From Chitinophaga terrae (ex Kim and Jung 2007) (GTDB lineage: Bacteria; Bacteroidota; Bacteroidia; Chitinophagales; Chitinophagaceae): a DNA stretch of 64,000 nucleotides. The notes beneath the pieces are model-generated. The model did not search any database and was not told where the DNA came from. It was given only the letters and a program-made list of their open reading frames with translations. Within the stretch, counting starts at the first letter, position 1, and every line of letters starts with the position of its first letter. The position numbers and the translations under genes were made by a program. Below are positions 1 to 7,971 of the stretch, piece by piece. Location of the stretch: NCBI RefSeq assembly GCF_900107795.1, contig NZ_FNRL01000004.1, forward strand, positions 62,001 to 126,000, in the 5' to 3' direction.

Positions 1-396
1 GTTTTTGGTAAGGGCATTGTCGTAGCGTTTCTTTTTCCAGCCGCTTACCAGGTCATACCCGTCTTCCACGATCATGCGATACAGTTCAGGAATTTCATCA
101 GGACTATCCTGCAGGTCGGCGTCCATAGTGATCACCACATCGCCCTGAGCGGCATTGAAGCCTTCGTTAAGGGCGGCAGATTTACCATAGTTCCGCTGGA
201 ATTTAATGCCTTTAATGTTAGGGTTTTGTGCAGCCAGTTGCAGGATTACGTTCCAGGAATCGTCCGTACTCCCATCATCTACCATCCATACCTCATAGGT
301 AAAGCGGTGCGTATCCATCACCCTTTCAATCCATGCGGCTAATTCTGGTAATGATTCTTCTTCGTTTTTTAAAGGAACGATTACGGATATGTTCAT
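1..396 (-). CDS. Glycosyltransferase family 2, C-terminus beyond the window
   Basis: Only the N-terminal 132 residues are visible; the gene continues past the left edge. The protein starts MNISVIVPLKNEEE and carries a VDDGSTDDS segment (nucleotide-sugar site) and DADLQDSP (metal site), the typical GT-A fold arrangement. The DLQDSPDEIP pattern resembles the dolichol-phosphate-mannose / GtrB branch, which transfers a sugar to a polyprenyl phosphate at the inner membrane; that specificity is inferred, and the C-terminal membrane helices that would support it lie outside the window. It sits 21 bp downstream of the DUF4199 gene on the same strand and is probably the last visible gene of an operon that begins with the dihydroorotase-like gene. 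Confidence 0.85.
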   Translation of the reverse strand, partial: MNISVIVPLKNEEESLPELAAWIERVMDTHRFTYEVWMVDDGSTDDSWNVILQLAAQNPNIKGIKFQRNYGKSAALNEGFNAAQGDVVITMDADLQDSPDEIPELYRMIVEDGYDLVSGWKKKRYDNALTKN

Positions 397-417
397 CTTT
401 TAATGATAGATTGGTAT

Positions 418-948
418 TTACCTGGGCTGAGGGGCTTTTCTTCGAACGATCAAAGCCAGCACCACGGTCCAGACAAAAAATTTGATTAAGTTTTTCAGAT
501 AATCCAGGATGGTCGAAGTTACAGTAATACTGTTATCTCCCGTTTTAATATCTTTTAATTGTTTGTCAATTTCTTCCTGCGGCGCTTTCATCGCTTTCAA
601 CAACCATTCTGTGTCCTTCATCAGGTAAGTACGGGACGTTTCCACCAACGACGGATCTATCACTGTATACAACAGATAGGTGAAAATGGCTACGATCAGC
701 GTACTGATGACATAAGTCGTGAATATAGGTTTGATTGCGGCTTTGAAACCGATATATCCATGCTGTTGTTTCCTCGCTTCCAGTCCGGCCATTAAAGCCA
801 TTACGGCCCAGACAACAAGAGATACCAGCCTCAGTTTATAGGAAAAGAAATAATCCGTTCCCATTTTCCATTCTGCCAGGTACCACAGTACCATTACTAT
901 GCCGGCAATAATACCCCATTTAACCCCGGGATTCGCATTCTCCTTCAT
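418..948 (-). CDS. DUF4199 family membrane protein
   Basis: A 176-residue protein with four predicted membrane helices: roughly residues 10-27, 40-57, 73-97 and 150-167. A hydrophilic stretch, rich in Lys, Asp and Glu, lies between helices three and four. This layout and the opening NPGVKWGIIAGIVM match the DUF4199 family, which is common in Bacteroidota and has no established function. It starts 2 bp after the stop codon of the upstream dihydroorotase-like gene and is followed 21 bp later by a family 2 glycosyltransferase. Co-transcription is therefore very likely, and a role in envelope glycan chemistry is an inference from that neighbour only. Confidence 0.8.
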   Translation of the reverse strand: MKENANPGVKWGIIAGIVMVLWYLAEWKMGTDYFFSYKLRLVSLVVWAVMALMAGLEARKQQHGYIGFKAAIKPIFTTYVISTLIVAIFTYLLYTVIDPSLVETSRTYLMKDTEWLLKAMKAPQEEIDKQLKDIKTGDNSITVTSTILDYLKNLIKFFVWTVVLALIVRRKAPQPR

Positions 949-950
949 CT

Positions 951-2216
951 TTATTTATTAATATGAAAAACAGCGCCATTCACAGTGGCATGAACCTTTC
1001 CTTTCAGCTGTTTTCCAAGATACGCTGAATTTTTTGACCGCGAGGCGATATGAGCGGTGGTGAACTCCCATGTGGCGCCTGGGTCGAAGATCGTCAGGTT
1101 GGCGGCGGCGCCTTCTTTGATCTCCGGTAACGTAATGTTGAAGATCTGGCGCGGATGCACTGTCAACATAGTGATCAACCGGTCGAGCGGGAGGTCCGGC
1201 AGGTATTGGCCTATCGCTCCAAAAGCGCTTTCCAGCCCGATCATCCCGTTTTTCGCATATTCGAATTCCAGCACTTTTGCATCCCAGTCCTGCGGTAAAT
1301 GGTGCGTTGCGAAGCAATCTACCACGCCGCTGACAACGGCTGCCTGTATGGCTTTTACATCTTCTTCGGTGCGGAGAGGCGGGTTTACTTTCAGGTTGGT
1401 ATCGTAATTTACCAGCGCCCCATCGCTGAGGGAGAGGTGATACGGCGTAACAGAGCAAGTCACTTTTACTCCTTCCGCTTTAGCGGCGGCGATCAGTTCT
1501 ATAGACTTGCGGGTGCTTACGCCTGTAAAGTGGATGCGTGAATCGGTATACCGGGCGATCTCAAGATCGCGTTGTATGATCAGTTCTTCTGCCAGCGCAG
1601 GTTTGCCGGGCATCCCCAGGCGGGTGGAATGAATGCCTTCGTTCATAAGGCCGTGCGCTGAAATACTCTGATCGTCAGGCAATTGAATAATGGTGCCGTC
1701 AAATGCTTTGATGTATTGCAATGCTTTGAGCAACAAACCGGGAGATTGCACAGGTTTAATACCGTCAGAGAAAGCAACAGCGCCTGCTTCGCGCATTTCG
1801 TACATTTCCGCCAATCCTGTTCCTTCAAGGTTTTTCGTAACTGCGCCAATTGGCAGTAAGGTAGCCGCCGAATGACGTGATTTACTTACCACGTATTCAA
1901 CCTGCGGTTTGGTATGCAAGGCTGGTTGCGTGTTTGGAATAACCATAACCGTAGTGAAACCGCCGGTTGCAGCAGCTTGTATACCGCTATTGATATCCTC
2001 CTTATGTTCCTGTCCCGGATCGCAGAAATGTGAGAATATATCCATCCATCCGGCGGAAACATGGAGGTTGTCGCCGGCTATAACAGTTGCCCGGGCATCT
2101 TCCAATCCATCACCTATCTGTTGGATCACACCGTTCTGAATGGAAATATCTTTTTTTTGCCCGTGAAAAGGGGAGGAAGGAGCAGTTATCTGTACGTTCT
2201 TGAGTAATATGTGCAT
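951..2216 (-). CDS. Dihydroorotase-like amidohydrolase with degenerate metal site
   Basis: 421 residues with the overall pattern of class I dihydroorotase: a metal-loop region at residues 58-74 (DIFSHFCDPGQEHKED), VIPNTQP near 92-98, GAVAFSDG near 145-152, VTPYHLSL and GLESAFG. Class I enzymes normally have HxH before the R-E/D-P-G loop; here the first His is Phe61 and the Arg is Cys65. The usual I-A-H-V-S is F-T-G-V-S at 230-234, and the usual A-T-D-H-A-P-H is A-T-H-H-L-P-Q at 303-309. Several metal or substrate ligands are thus missing, so activity is doubtful; PyrC-like inactive partners of aspartate transcarbamoylase are known. The ATG at 2216 was chosen over a more upstream codon because a TACATTTG -7 box lies inside the longer reading frame. 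Transcribed with the DUF4199 gene and the glycosyltransferase. Confidence 0.75.
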   Translation of the reverse strand: MHILLKNVQITAPSSPFHGQKKDISIQNGVIQQIGDGLEDARATVIAGDNLHVSAGWMDIFSHFCDPGQEHKEDINSGIQAAATGGFTTVMVIPNTQPALHTKPQVEYVVSKSRHSAATLLPIGAVTKNLEGTGLAEMYEMREAGAVAFSDGIKPVQSPGLLLKALQYIKAFDGTIIQLPDDQSISAHGLMNEGIHSTRLGMPGKPALAEELIIQRDLEIARYTDSRIHFTGVSTRKSIELIAAAKAEGVKVTCSVTPYHLSLSDGALVNYDTNLKVNPPLRTEEDVKAIQAAVVSGVVDCFATHHLPQDWDAKVLEFEYAKNGMIGLESAFGAIGQYLPDLPLDRLITMLTVHPRQIFNITLPEIKEGAAANLTIFDPGATWEFTTAHIASRSKNSAYLGKQLKGKVHATVNGAVFHINK

Positions 2217-2262
2217 GCTTTTCTTTCTATTCAGTATCAAAACCTGTCTGAAAATACAGGGG

Positions 2263-2270
2263 CAAATGTA
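2263..2270 (-). promoter_or_regulatory. Candidate Bacteroidota -7 box (TACATTTG)
   Basis: Read on the minus strand, the eight bases are TACATTTG, which fits the TAnnTTTG -7 consensus of the Bacteroidota primary sigma factor. It is 46 bp upstream of the ATG at 2216 and supports that start for the dihydroorotase-like gene. No convincing -33 TTG was seen. Confidence 0.4.
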
Positions 2271-2361
2271 ACATAAAACTGTTAATTGAGGAAAGGCGTA
2301 AACCGGCTTCTTGAGGTTGGTATGATAATTGAAAATAGGGGGTAGCAGAAAATTATAAGCC

Positions 2362-3312
2362 ATGATTGACTATCTAAATAACCTAATAGCACGGATATGC
2401 GATCGATCGGAGCAACTGCATAATGGTCAGACAACTGGCTGGCAAGCCCTCAGAGAAGCCGAACAACTAGCCAATCACGCCTATATTCCGTTACTCTACC
2501 AATATATCGAACAGGAAAGCGACAAGGAAAAAAGACGTGCTGCAGGCTACATCATCACCCAATTATCGCGTAATACCAACGACACTGAAGTGATCCGGTT
2601 CCTCCTGGACCGCCTGAGAACTGAGCAGGATGCAGATATGCAAACCGCGATACAGCAAGACCTGGAAAGAGGTTTACCGATCCCGGGGTACATGAACCTG
2701 GACCCCTTATTTAACAATACTTTATCAAATAATAACAACGTTCGCAGGTCGGCATTGCTGGCATTACGGCAAACTTCCAACCCGGCTGTTGAAGATTGGG
2801 CGCTGTCTTTACTTAAAAGAACAGTGAACGAATACGACGTATATTACCTGGCGTTACTACTTAATAAAGTAAGTACCCGGAAAAGTTTGCCGGCATTAAG
2901 AAGGCTGCTGGAATATCACCGGCAGGATGTAAAAAGCCTGGCTTTTGCCACGATTGCCGATATAGAGAAAGAAAAAGAATCTTTGTTCTATACCCGTTGC
3001 CTGTTGCGGGGTCAATTGAAGTTCGAAGCCATGGAGGCTATCTATAAATATGCCGACGAAAACGCTATCCAGGCCGTAACTACCCGGATCATGGAGCTGC
3101 TCTCGAAGCGCCGTTCAGATACCCGGATGACCATCGAAACCGTGAAAAACGGTTTTACAGATCTGATGCTGGGAATGGAATTCCTTTTCAGGTTCCGCAC
3201 CGCCAAAGCAGACATCAAGAAAACATTTTCCTGGATCAAGGAAAAGAAAGCAGATTACCTGTTGCCGGAAGAGCAGGAGTGGGTGAGAAGGCATATGGTG
3301 GAGTTTCCATAA
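2362..3312 (+). CDS. HEAT-repeat-like protein
   Basis: 316 residues, with no signal peptide or membrane segment, so probably cytoplasmic. The sequence is made of alternating short amphipathic helices. Examples are ALREAEQLANHAYIPLLYQY, then segments ending RRAAGYIITQLSR, VRRSALLALRQTSNPAVEDW and KSLPALRRLLEYHRQDVKS, spaced about 35-40 residues apart, as in HEAT / PBS-lyase-like helical repeats. Such solenoids usually act as protein-binding scaffolds; no partner can be named. The gene diverges from the dihydroorotase-like gene and is followed 22 bp later by the secreted peptidase gene on the same strand, so the two may be co-transcribed. No family-specific catalytic residues were seen. Confidence 0.7.
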   Translation: MIDYLNNLIARICDRSEQLHNGQTTGWQALREAEQLANHAYIPLLYQYIEQESDKEKRRAAGYIITQLSRNTNDTEVIRFLLDRLRTEQDADMQTAIQQDLERGLPIPGYMNLDPLFNNTLSNNNNVRRSALLALRQTSNPAVEDWALSLLKRTVNEYDVYYLALLLNKVSTRKSLPALRRLLEYHRQDVKSLAFATIADIEKEKESLFYTRCLLRGQLKFEAMEAIYKYADENAIQAVTTRIMELLSKRRSDTRMTIETVKNGFTDLMLGMEFLFRFRTAKADIKKTFSWIKEKKADYLLPEEQEWVRRHMVEFP

Positions 3313-3334
3313 CTTCGCTGCCAAAAATAGCGAC

Positions 3335-5503
3335 ATGAAGAAAGCTTTCCTGGTGCTTTTGACGGGATGGATGATAAGCGGCTGGCAAATTGCCGGCGCC
3401 CAGCAACGACAGTTTACAATGGCCGAAGCAACGAACGGATTACGTATGCAGCTGGCCCCAGAAAGACTCAGACAATTTGAATGGATCCCGGGCGAAAATG
3501 CCTACACGCTCTTAACTACCGGGAACGGGACTACTTCCTGGGTGAAGTTCACTCCTTCTTCCAAAAACGGCCAGCAGACCGACACCCTGCTGACTACCGC
3601 CGCACTTAACCAGCAACTATTTGCCGATAAACCACTGAGAGGACTGCCGCCTTTAAAATGGTTAACTAACCAGGAGGCATGGTTCGCCCTTGGCAACAAA
3701 CTTTACAAAGGAACGATACAGAACAGCCGCCTGCAATGTAGCCCCTGGTGCGAACTGCCACAGGATGCCGAAAACATCACCGTAAGCAAAAGCGGATTGA
3801 TCGCATTCACGGTTAAGAATAACCTGTTTGTAAGAAATACTGACGGGCAGATACAACCCGTAACCAACGACACCGACGAAAATATCGTTAACGGTAAATC
3901 TGTACACCGCGAAGAATTTGGCATCGACAAAGGCATATTCATTTCCCCGAAAGGCGACCTGGTAGCATTTTACCGCATGGACCAGCGGATGGTGAACGAT
4001 TATCCCATCATCGACTGGTCGGTGACCCCGGCAAAAAATAAAAATATCAAGTATCCAATGGCCGGCGGCACTTCCCACGAAGTGACCTTGGGCGTTTACC
4101 AGCCTTCTACGCAAAAAACAGTTTTCCTTAAAACAGAAGGACCTAAAGACCAATACCTCACCTGTGTAACCTGGGCGCCTGACCAGCAATCGGTATACGT
4201 GGCTCTGCTGAACAGGGATCAGAATCATTTACGGCTGAACCAGTACAACGCAGGTACCGGTGAGTTGATCAAAACTCTTTTCGAAGAGCAGGACCCTAAG
4301 TATGTACATCCCACTCACCCGCTTACGTTTGTTCCCGGGAAAGACGACCAGTTTATCTGGTGGAGCGATCGTTCGGGCTATAACCAGCTTTATCTCTACA
4401 ACACAGAGGGCAAATTGCTGAAAGCCATTAATGACGGGCCATACGTGGTAAATGAAATACTTGGTTTCAATACTGAAAAGAACGAGATCTTCTTCACAGC
4501 GGCCAAAGACGGCGCAATGGAGAAGCACCTGTATAAATCGAGCTATGTGCGCCCGGCGGTTAAACGTTTAGACAATGCAGCCGGATGGCATGATGCGCAA
4601 CTGAACAGCAATGGCCGTTATATTTTTGATGTTTACAGCTCAGAAACTGTTCCTTATGCCGCCAGGATTGCCGCTACTGACGGCAGTTCCGAGAGAACGC
4701 TGTTGACAGCAGCAGATCCGCTGAAAGACTTTCAACGCCCCCAGATCAGGCAGGTAACACTGAAAGCCGACGACGGCACCCCGCTGTATGGCAAGCTGAT
4801 GTTGCCGGCAGATTTTGATTCTACCAAAAAATACCCGGTTGTTGTTTACCTCTATAACGGGCCTAATGTTCAGCTGGTGAAAAACAGTTTCCCATACAGC
4901 GGAAACCTCTGGTTCGAATACATGACCCAACATGGTTATATCATGTTCGTTATGGATGGGAGAGGAAGCGATAACCGCGGTAAAGCCTTTGAACAAGCTA
5001 CTTTCCGCCAGTTAGGCACTGTGGAAATGGAAGACCAGTTAAAAGGCGTGGCTTACCTGCAATCGCTGCCTTATGTAAACAAAGACAAAATGGGTGTACA
5101 TGGCTGGAGCTTCGGCGGTTTTATGACCACTTCACTGATGCTGCGCCATCCGGGCGTTTTTCAGGTAGCAGTGGCCGGTGGCCCGGTTATGGACTGGAGT
5201 ATGTATGAAGTAATGTATACAGAAAGATATATGGATACTCCTGCAGCTAATCCTGAAGGATATACCGCTTCCAACCTGTTAACGAAAACAAAGAACCTGC
5301 AGGGCAAGCTGTTGTTGATCCACGGAACGAACGACGATGTTGTGGTATGGCAGCATTCCATCAACTTCCTCAGGGCCTGTGTTGATAATGAAGTCCAGGT
5401 AGATTATTTCGTGTACCCGGGGCACCTGCACAATGTGTTAGGAAAAGACAGGGTACACCTGATGCAGAAGATCACAGATTATTTTGACCAGTATCTGAAA
5501 TAA
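3335..5503 (+). CDS. Secreted S9 family (DPP-IV-like) serine peptidase
   Basis: 722 residues with an N-terminal signal peptide (MKKAFLVLLTGWMISG, cleavage near AGAQQ). Residues 80-450 form the DPP-IV-type beta-propeller and residues about 490-722 the alpha/beta hydrolase domain. The catalytic triad can be read: Ser592 in GWSFGG, Asp667 in HGTNDD and His699 in YPGHLHN. The propeller contains VHREEFG near residue 193; a Glu pair here is the feature that holds the free amino terminus of substrates in DPP-IV-like enzymes, so removal of N-terminal dipeptides in the periplasm or at the cell surface is the likely role. Length is normal for S9B. The gene ends in a clear hairpin terminator. Confidence 0.9.
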   Translation: MKKAFLVLLTGWMISGWQIAGAQQRQFTMAEATNGLRMQLAPERLRQFEWIPGENAYTLLTTGNGTTSWVKFTPSSKNGQQTDTLLTTAALNQQLFADKPLRGLPPLKWLTNQEAWFALGNKLYKGTIQNSRLQCSPWCELPQDAENITVSKSGLIAFTVKNNLFVRNTDGQIQPVTNDTDENIVNGKSVHREEFGIDKGIFISPKGDLVAFYRMDQRMVNDYPIIDWSVTPAKNKNIKYPMAGGTSHEVTLGVYQPSTQKTVFLKTEGPKDQYLTCVTWAPDQQSVYVALLNRDQNHLRLNQYNAGTGELIKTLFEEQDPKYVHPTHPLTFVPGKDDQFIWWSDRSGYNQLYLYNTEGKLLKAINDGPYVVNEILGFNTEKNEIFFTAAKDGAMEKHLYKSSYVRPAVKRLDNAAGWHDAQLNSNGRYIFDVYSSETVPYAARIAATDGSSERTLLTAADPLKDFQRPQIRQVTLKADDGTPLYGKLMLPADFDSTKKYPVVVYLYNGPNVQLVKNSFPYSGNLWFEYMTQHGYIMFVMDGRGSDNRGKAFEQATFRQLGTVEMEDQLKGVAYLQSLPYVNKDKMGVHGWSFGGFMTTSLMLRHPGVFQVAVAGGPVMDWSMYEVMYTERYMDTPAANPEGYTASNLLTKTKNLQGKLLLIHGTNDDVVVWQHSINFLRACVDNEVQVDYFVYPGHLHNVLGKDRVHLMQKITDYFDQYLK

Positions 5504-5532
5504 CAGGCTGCGAAAATTACAGAAGGAAGAAG

Positions 5533-5562
5533 GGCATAGGATCTCGGATCTTATGCCTTTTT
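5533..5562 (+). terminator. Rho-independent terminator of the S9 peptidase gene
   Basis: An 11-bp stem (GGCATAGGATC pairing with GATCTTATGCC, one G-U pair) with a 3-nt loop is followed by TTTTT, 30 nt after the peptidase stop codon. Confidence 0.8.
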
Positions 5563-5566
5563 GCTT

Positions 5567-5603
5567 ACGCAAACGCTTGCGCATCTAACGCAAGCGTTTG
5601 CGT
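5567..5603. promoter_or_regulatory. Twin LacI-type operator-like palindromes
   Basis: Two 14-bp sites, CGCAAACGCTTGCG (5568-5581) and CGCAAGCGTTTGCG (5589-5602), lie head to head 7 bp apart. Each has the GCAA-N-CG-N-TTGC pattern of LacI/GalR-family operators with a central CG, and together they form a 15-bp inverted repeat. They are about 150 bp beyond the 3' end of the LacI-family gene and just after the peptidase terminator. The site is therefore odd: no gene start is visible here. They could serve autoregulation by looping, a hidden promoter, or be a plain hairpin. Confidence 0.5.
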
Positions 5604-5746
5604 GAACGAAATGTTAAAATAAAGCCTTAGAATTGTTGAAGCAATTAATCAGATAATAGTTCTGCAGAAAAGCAGCGATAGACAGCGAACAATGAAGTCG
5701 TAACCTCTGCCACGGCCTCTCCAGCTGTGGCAAGGTTTGCGATAAT

Positions 5747-6790
5747 TTATTTTTTCTCCTCGTGTATGACCAACCGGGAAGCCATCACTTTACTCTGATA
5801 ATCATTTAATGCATGTTCTCCCCGCAGCAATGACAGCAACATATTTGTAGCTGTTTGTCCCTGTTCATACGGGAACTGTTCTACCGATGCAGCGGGAGGG
5901 AATGCTGTATACCCGCTAACCGGGGTATTGGCGTAAGATACGAAAGTAATGTCTTTATTTATAACCAGTTGTTTTTTCAGGGCGTATTGTACAGCGTCCA
6001 TTGCTACGTAGTCGTTGAACGTAACAATAGCGGTGACTTTCCGTTTCAGCGACAGGAGGTAGTCCATAGCCTGCCCGGTGCCGGTGGCTGTCAGGTCTGA
6101 ATTCACAATAAGGTTTGGGTCATATTTCAGCCGGTGTTGCTGTAGTGCTTTAATATAGCCGGCAGCTCTTTCTTTGCTGGCAACCATGGTTTCGGGTCCG
6201 TTGATCATCCCGATAACACGGTGGCCTTTTTTCAGCAGGAAATCGACCGCCTGGATAGTGCCTGATTCCAGGTTGCAGGAAACAGCGTGAATATTTGGCA
6301 GGTCGGGGATCCGGTCGAAGAAAACGACAGGAATGCGGGCCTGGCGCAGCATTTCAAAATGGTCATAATTGCTGGTGTTTTTGCCGATAGATACGATACA
6401 ACCGTCGACCCGGTGTTGTTTCATACTTTGTATGATCTGTTTTTCCCGGGCTTCATCATCGTGCGACTGGCCCAGCAAAACCGTGTAATTGTTGCTGTAG
6501 GCGGTATCTTCGATACCACTGATAGCACTGGCAAAAAATGCTTCTGATAATTCAGGCAGCAGGATGCCTATGGTAAATGTTTTTCCTTGTTGGAAATAGA
6601 TCGCAGTCTGGTTGCGCTCATAGTTGAGCTCAGCTGCTAATGCTTTTACTCTGGCTTTGGTTCTGAGACCGATGCTATGGTGATCATGCAGGGCCCTTGA
6701 AACGGTAGATACAGAGATATTCAACCTTTTGGCAATTTCCTTGATTGTAGGTTGACCCGAAGAAACCACCTTTTTCATACTTTTCAGCAA
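5747..6790 (-). CDS. LacI family transcriptional regulator
   Basis: 347 residues. An N-terminal helix-turn-helix (TIKEIAKRLNISVSTVSRAL, residues about 15-34) with the hinge segment LAAELNYERN is followed by a periplasmic-binding-protein-like effector domain (TFTIGILLPELSEAFFASA onwards). This is the standard LacI/GalR build, so it should bind DNA as a dimer and respond to a small molecule, usually a sugar; the ligand cannot be told. The start at 6790 is ATG; a second Met four residues later (MKKVVSSG) is a possible alternative. It is transcribed alone, convergent with the S9 peptidase and divergent from the OmpA gene, and has no sugar-use genes beside it. Candidate operators lie downstream at 5567-5603. 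Confidence 0.93.
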   Translation of the reverse strand: MLKSMKKVVSSGQPTIKEIAKRLNISVSTVSRALHDHHSIGLRTKARVKALAAELNYERNQTAIYFQQGKTFTIGILLPELSEAFFASAISGIEDTAYSNNYTVLLGQSHDDEAREKQIIQSMKQHRVDGCIVSIGKNTSNYDHFEMLRQARIPVVFFDRIPDLPNIHAVSCNLESGTIQAVDFLLKKGHRVIGMINGPETMVASKERAAGYIKALQQHRLKYDPNLIVNSDLTATGTGQAMDYLLSLKRKVTAIVTFNDYVAMDAVQYALKKQLVINKDITFVSYANTPVSGYTAFPPAASVEQFPYEQGQTATNMLLSLLRGEHALNDYQSKVMASRLVIHEEKK

Positions 6791-7045
6791 TTAATAGAAA
6801 CAGATTCAACAACGCTCTGCCAGCCAAGTTACTTAGATATTATAAAATTGCAGTTTTTTTTTATTGATGCTAACGGTCTATGGCATACGTCAAAAATTCT
6901 TTCCCCTGACCAGGTATAGGTTTTAATCAGTTTTTAACGGGCTCAGAAGTGTTTCGGCCTGCTATTTGCGGTAACCGGCTATCACCATTGTTACGATTCC
7001 ATTAAAAAGGCACAATTATTTATATAACATAAAATATATATTTTT

Positions 7046-7912
7046 ATGAAACTAGCACAATTCGCCTTGCCTGTAGCTTTAGTGACTATTTTTGCTTCCT
7101 GTTCGGCGCCGCGCAAACTGAGAGAAACGCAAGCGAGAAATGCACAACTGGATAGTTTATACAGAGCCACTTACAGTAAATTAAGGACCTGTGAAGAAGA
7201 TGCCGCCCGTGCTGCTGCGTCCTATAAGGAAAAGGTGACCAATTTAACTGAACAGCAAGAGCAATTAAAGAGCAATAATTCACAGATGCTGGAACACCTG
7301 AAAGAGTTGTCGGTTATTTCCAGTTCCCAGGCAGAAAGCATCAAGAAATCATTGGATAACATCGGTGCAAAGGATGCGTATATCAAGGACCTGCAATCTG
7401 CTATCGCACGTAAGGACTCTTTGAATATGCAGCTGGTGATGAACCTGAAAGGCGCTATTGGTAACCTGGATGATAAAGACATCAATATTAAAGTAGATAA
7501 AGGTGTGGTATACATCGATATTTCAGATAAACTGTTGTTCAAGAGCGGCAGCTACGAGATCACTGAAAGAGCGAAAGAAGTATTGGGTAAAGTAGCGAAA
7601 GTATTGCTTGCACAGCCGGATATTGAATTTATGGTAGAAGGCCATACTGATAATGTTCCTTATCGTCCGAATGTGTTGCTGGATAACTGGGATCTGAGTG
7701 TGAAGAGAGCCACTTCTGTGGTACGCGTACTGCAAAACCAATATGGTATTCCTCCTGCGCGTATGACTGCTGCCGGTAGAAGTGAATACGTACCTGTAGC
7801 TTCTAACGATACGCCGGAAGGAAAGGCTGCTAACCGCAGAACAAGGATTGTGATCTTGCCGCAACTGGATCAGTTCTTCAAGCTGCTGGAAAAACCAGCC
7901 GGTCAGCAATAA
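7046..7912 (+). CDS. OmpA family lipoprotein
   Basis: 288 residues. The N-terminus is a lipoprotein signal with lipobox F-A-S-C (Cys19). Residues about 30-120 are rich in Ala, Gln, Glu and Lys in a heptad-like pattern, suggesting a coiled coil. Residues about 150-280 form an OmpA-C domain with LLFKSGSYEI, VEGHTDNVPY and the peptidoglycan-binding signature NWDLSVKRATSVV ... GRSEYVPVASNDTPEGKAANRRTRI. It probably tethers the outer membrane to peptidoglycan. It is a single gene divergent from the LacI regulator, preceded by a very AT-rich leader and ended by a strong terminator. Confidence 0.92.
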   Translation: MKLAQFALPVALVTIFASCSAPRKLRETQARNAQLDSLYRATYSKLRTCEEDAARAAASYKEKVTNLTEQQEQLKSNNSQMLEHLKELSVISSSQAESIKKSLDNIGAKDAYIKDLQSAIARKDSLNMQLVMNLKGAIGNLDDKDINIKVDKGVVYIDISDKLLFKSGSYEITERAKEVLGKVAKVLLAQPDIEFMVEGHTDNVPYRPNVLLDNWDLSVKRATSVVRVLQNQYGIPPARMTAAGRSEYVPVASNDTPEGKAANRRTRIVILPQLDQFFKLLEKPAGQQ

Positions 7913-7939
7913 TAATGTGAGAATTTCTTTAAATAACAG

Positions 7940-7971
7940 ATCCCCTCTACACTGATAGAGGGGATTTTTTT
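7940..7971 (+). terminator. Rho-independent terminator of the OmpA gene
   Basis: A perfect 10-bp stem (ATCCCCTCTA / TAGAGGGGAT) with a 6-nt loop is followed by a run of T residues. The T run overlaps the stop codon of the convergent outer-membrane barrel gene. Confidence 0.9.

Noticed and set aside
2217-2363. Upstream extension of the dihydroorotase-like reading frame by 49 residues
   Set aside because: The added peptide has no family similarity and the -7 box at 2263-2270 lies within it; the ATG at 2216 gives the normal class I start.
5700-5745. Terminator of the LacI gene (GCCAC / GTGGC stem)
   Set aside because: Five-bp stem with a long loop and no T run on the minus strand; too weak to call.
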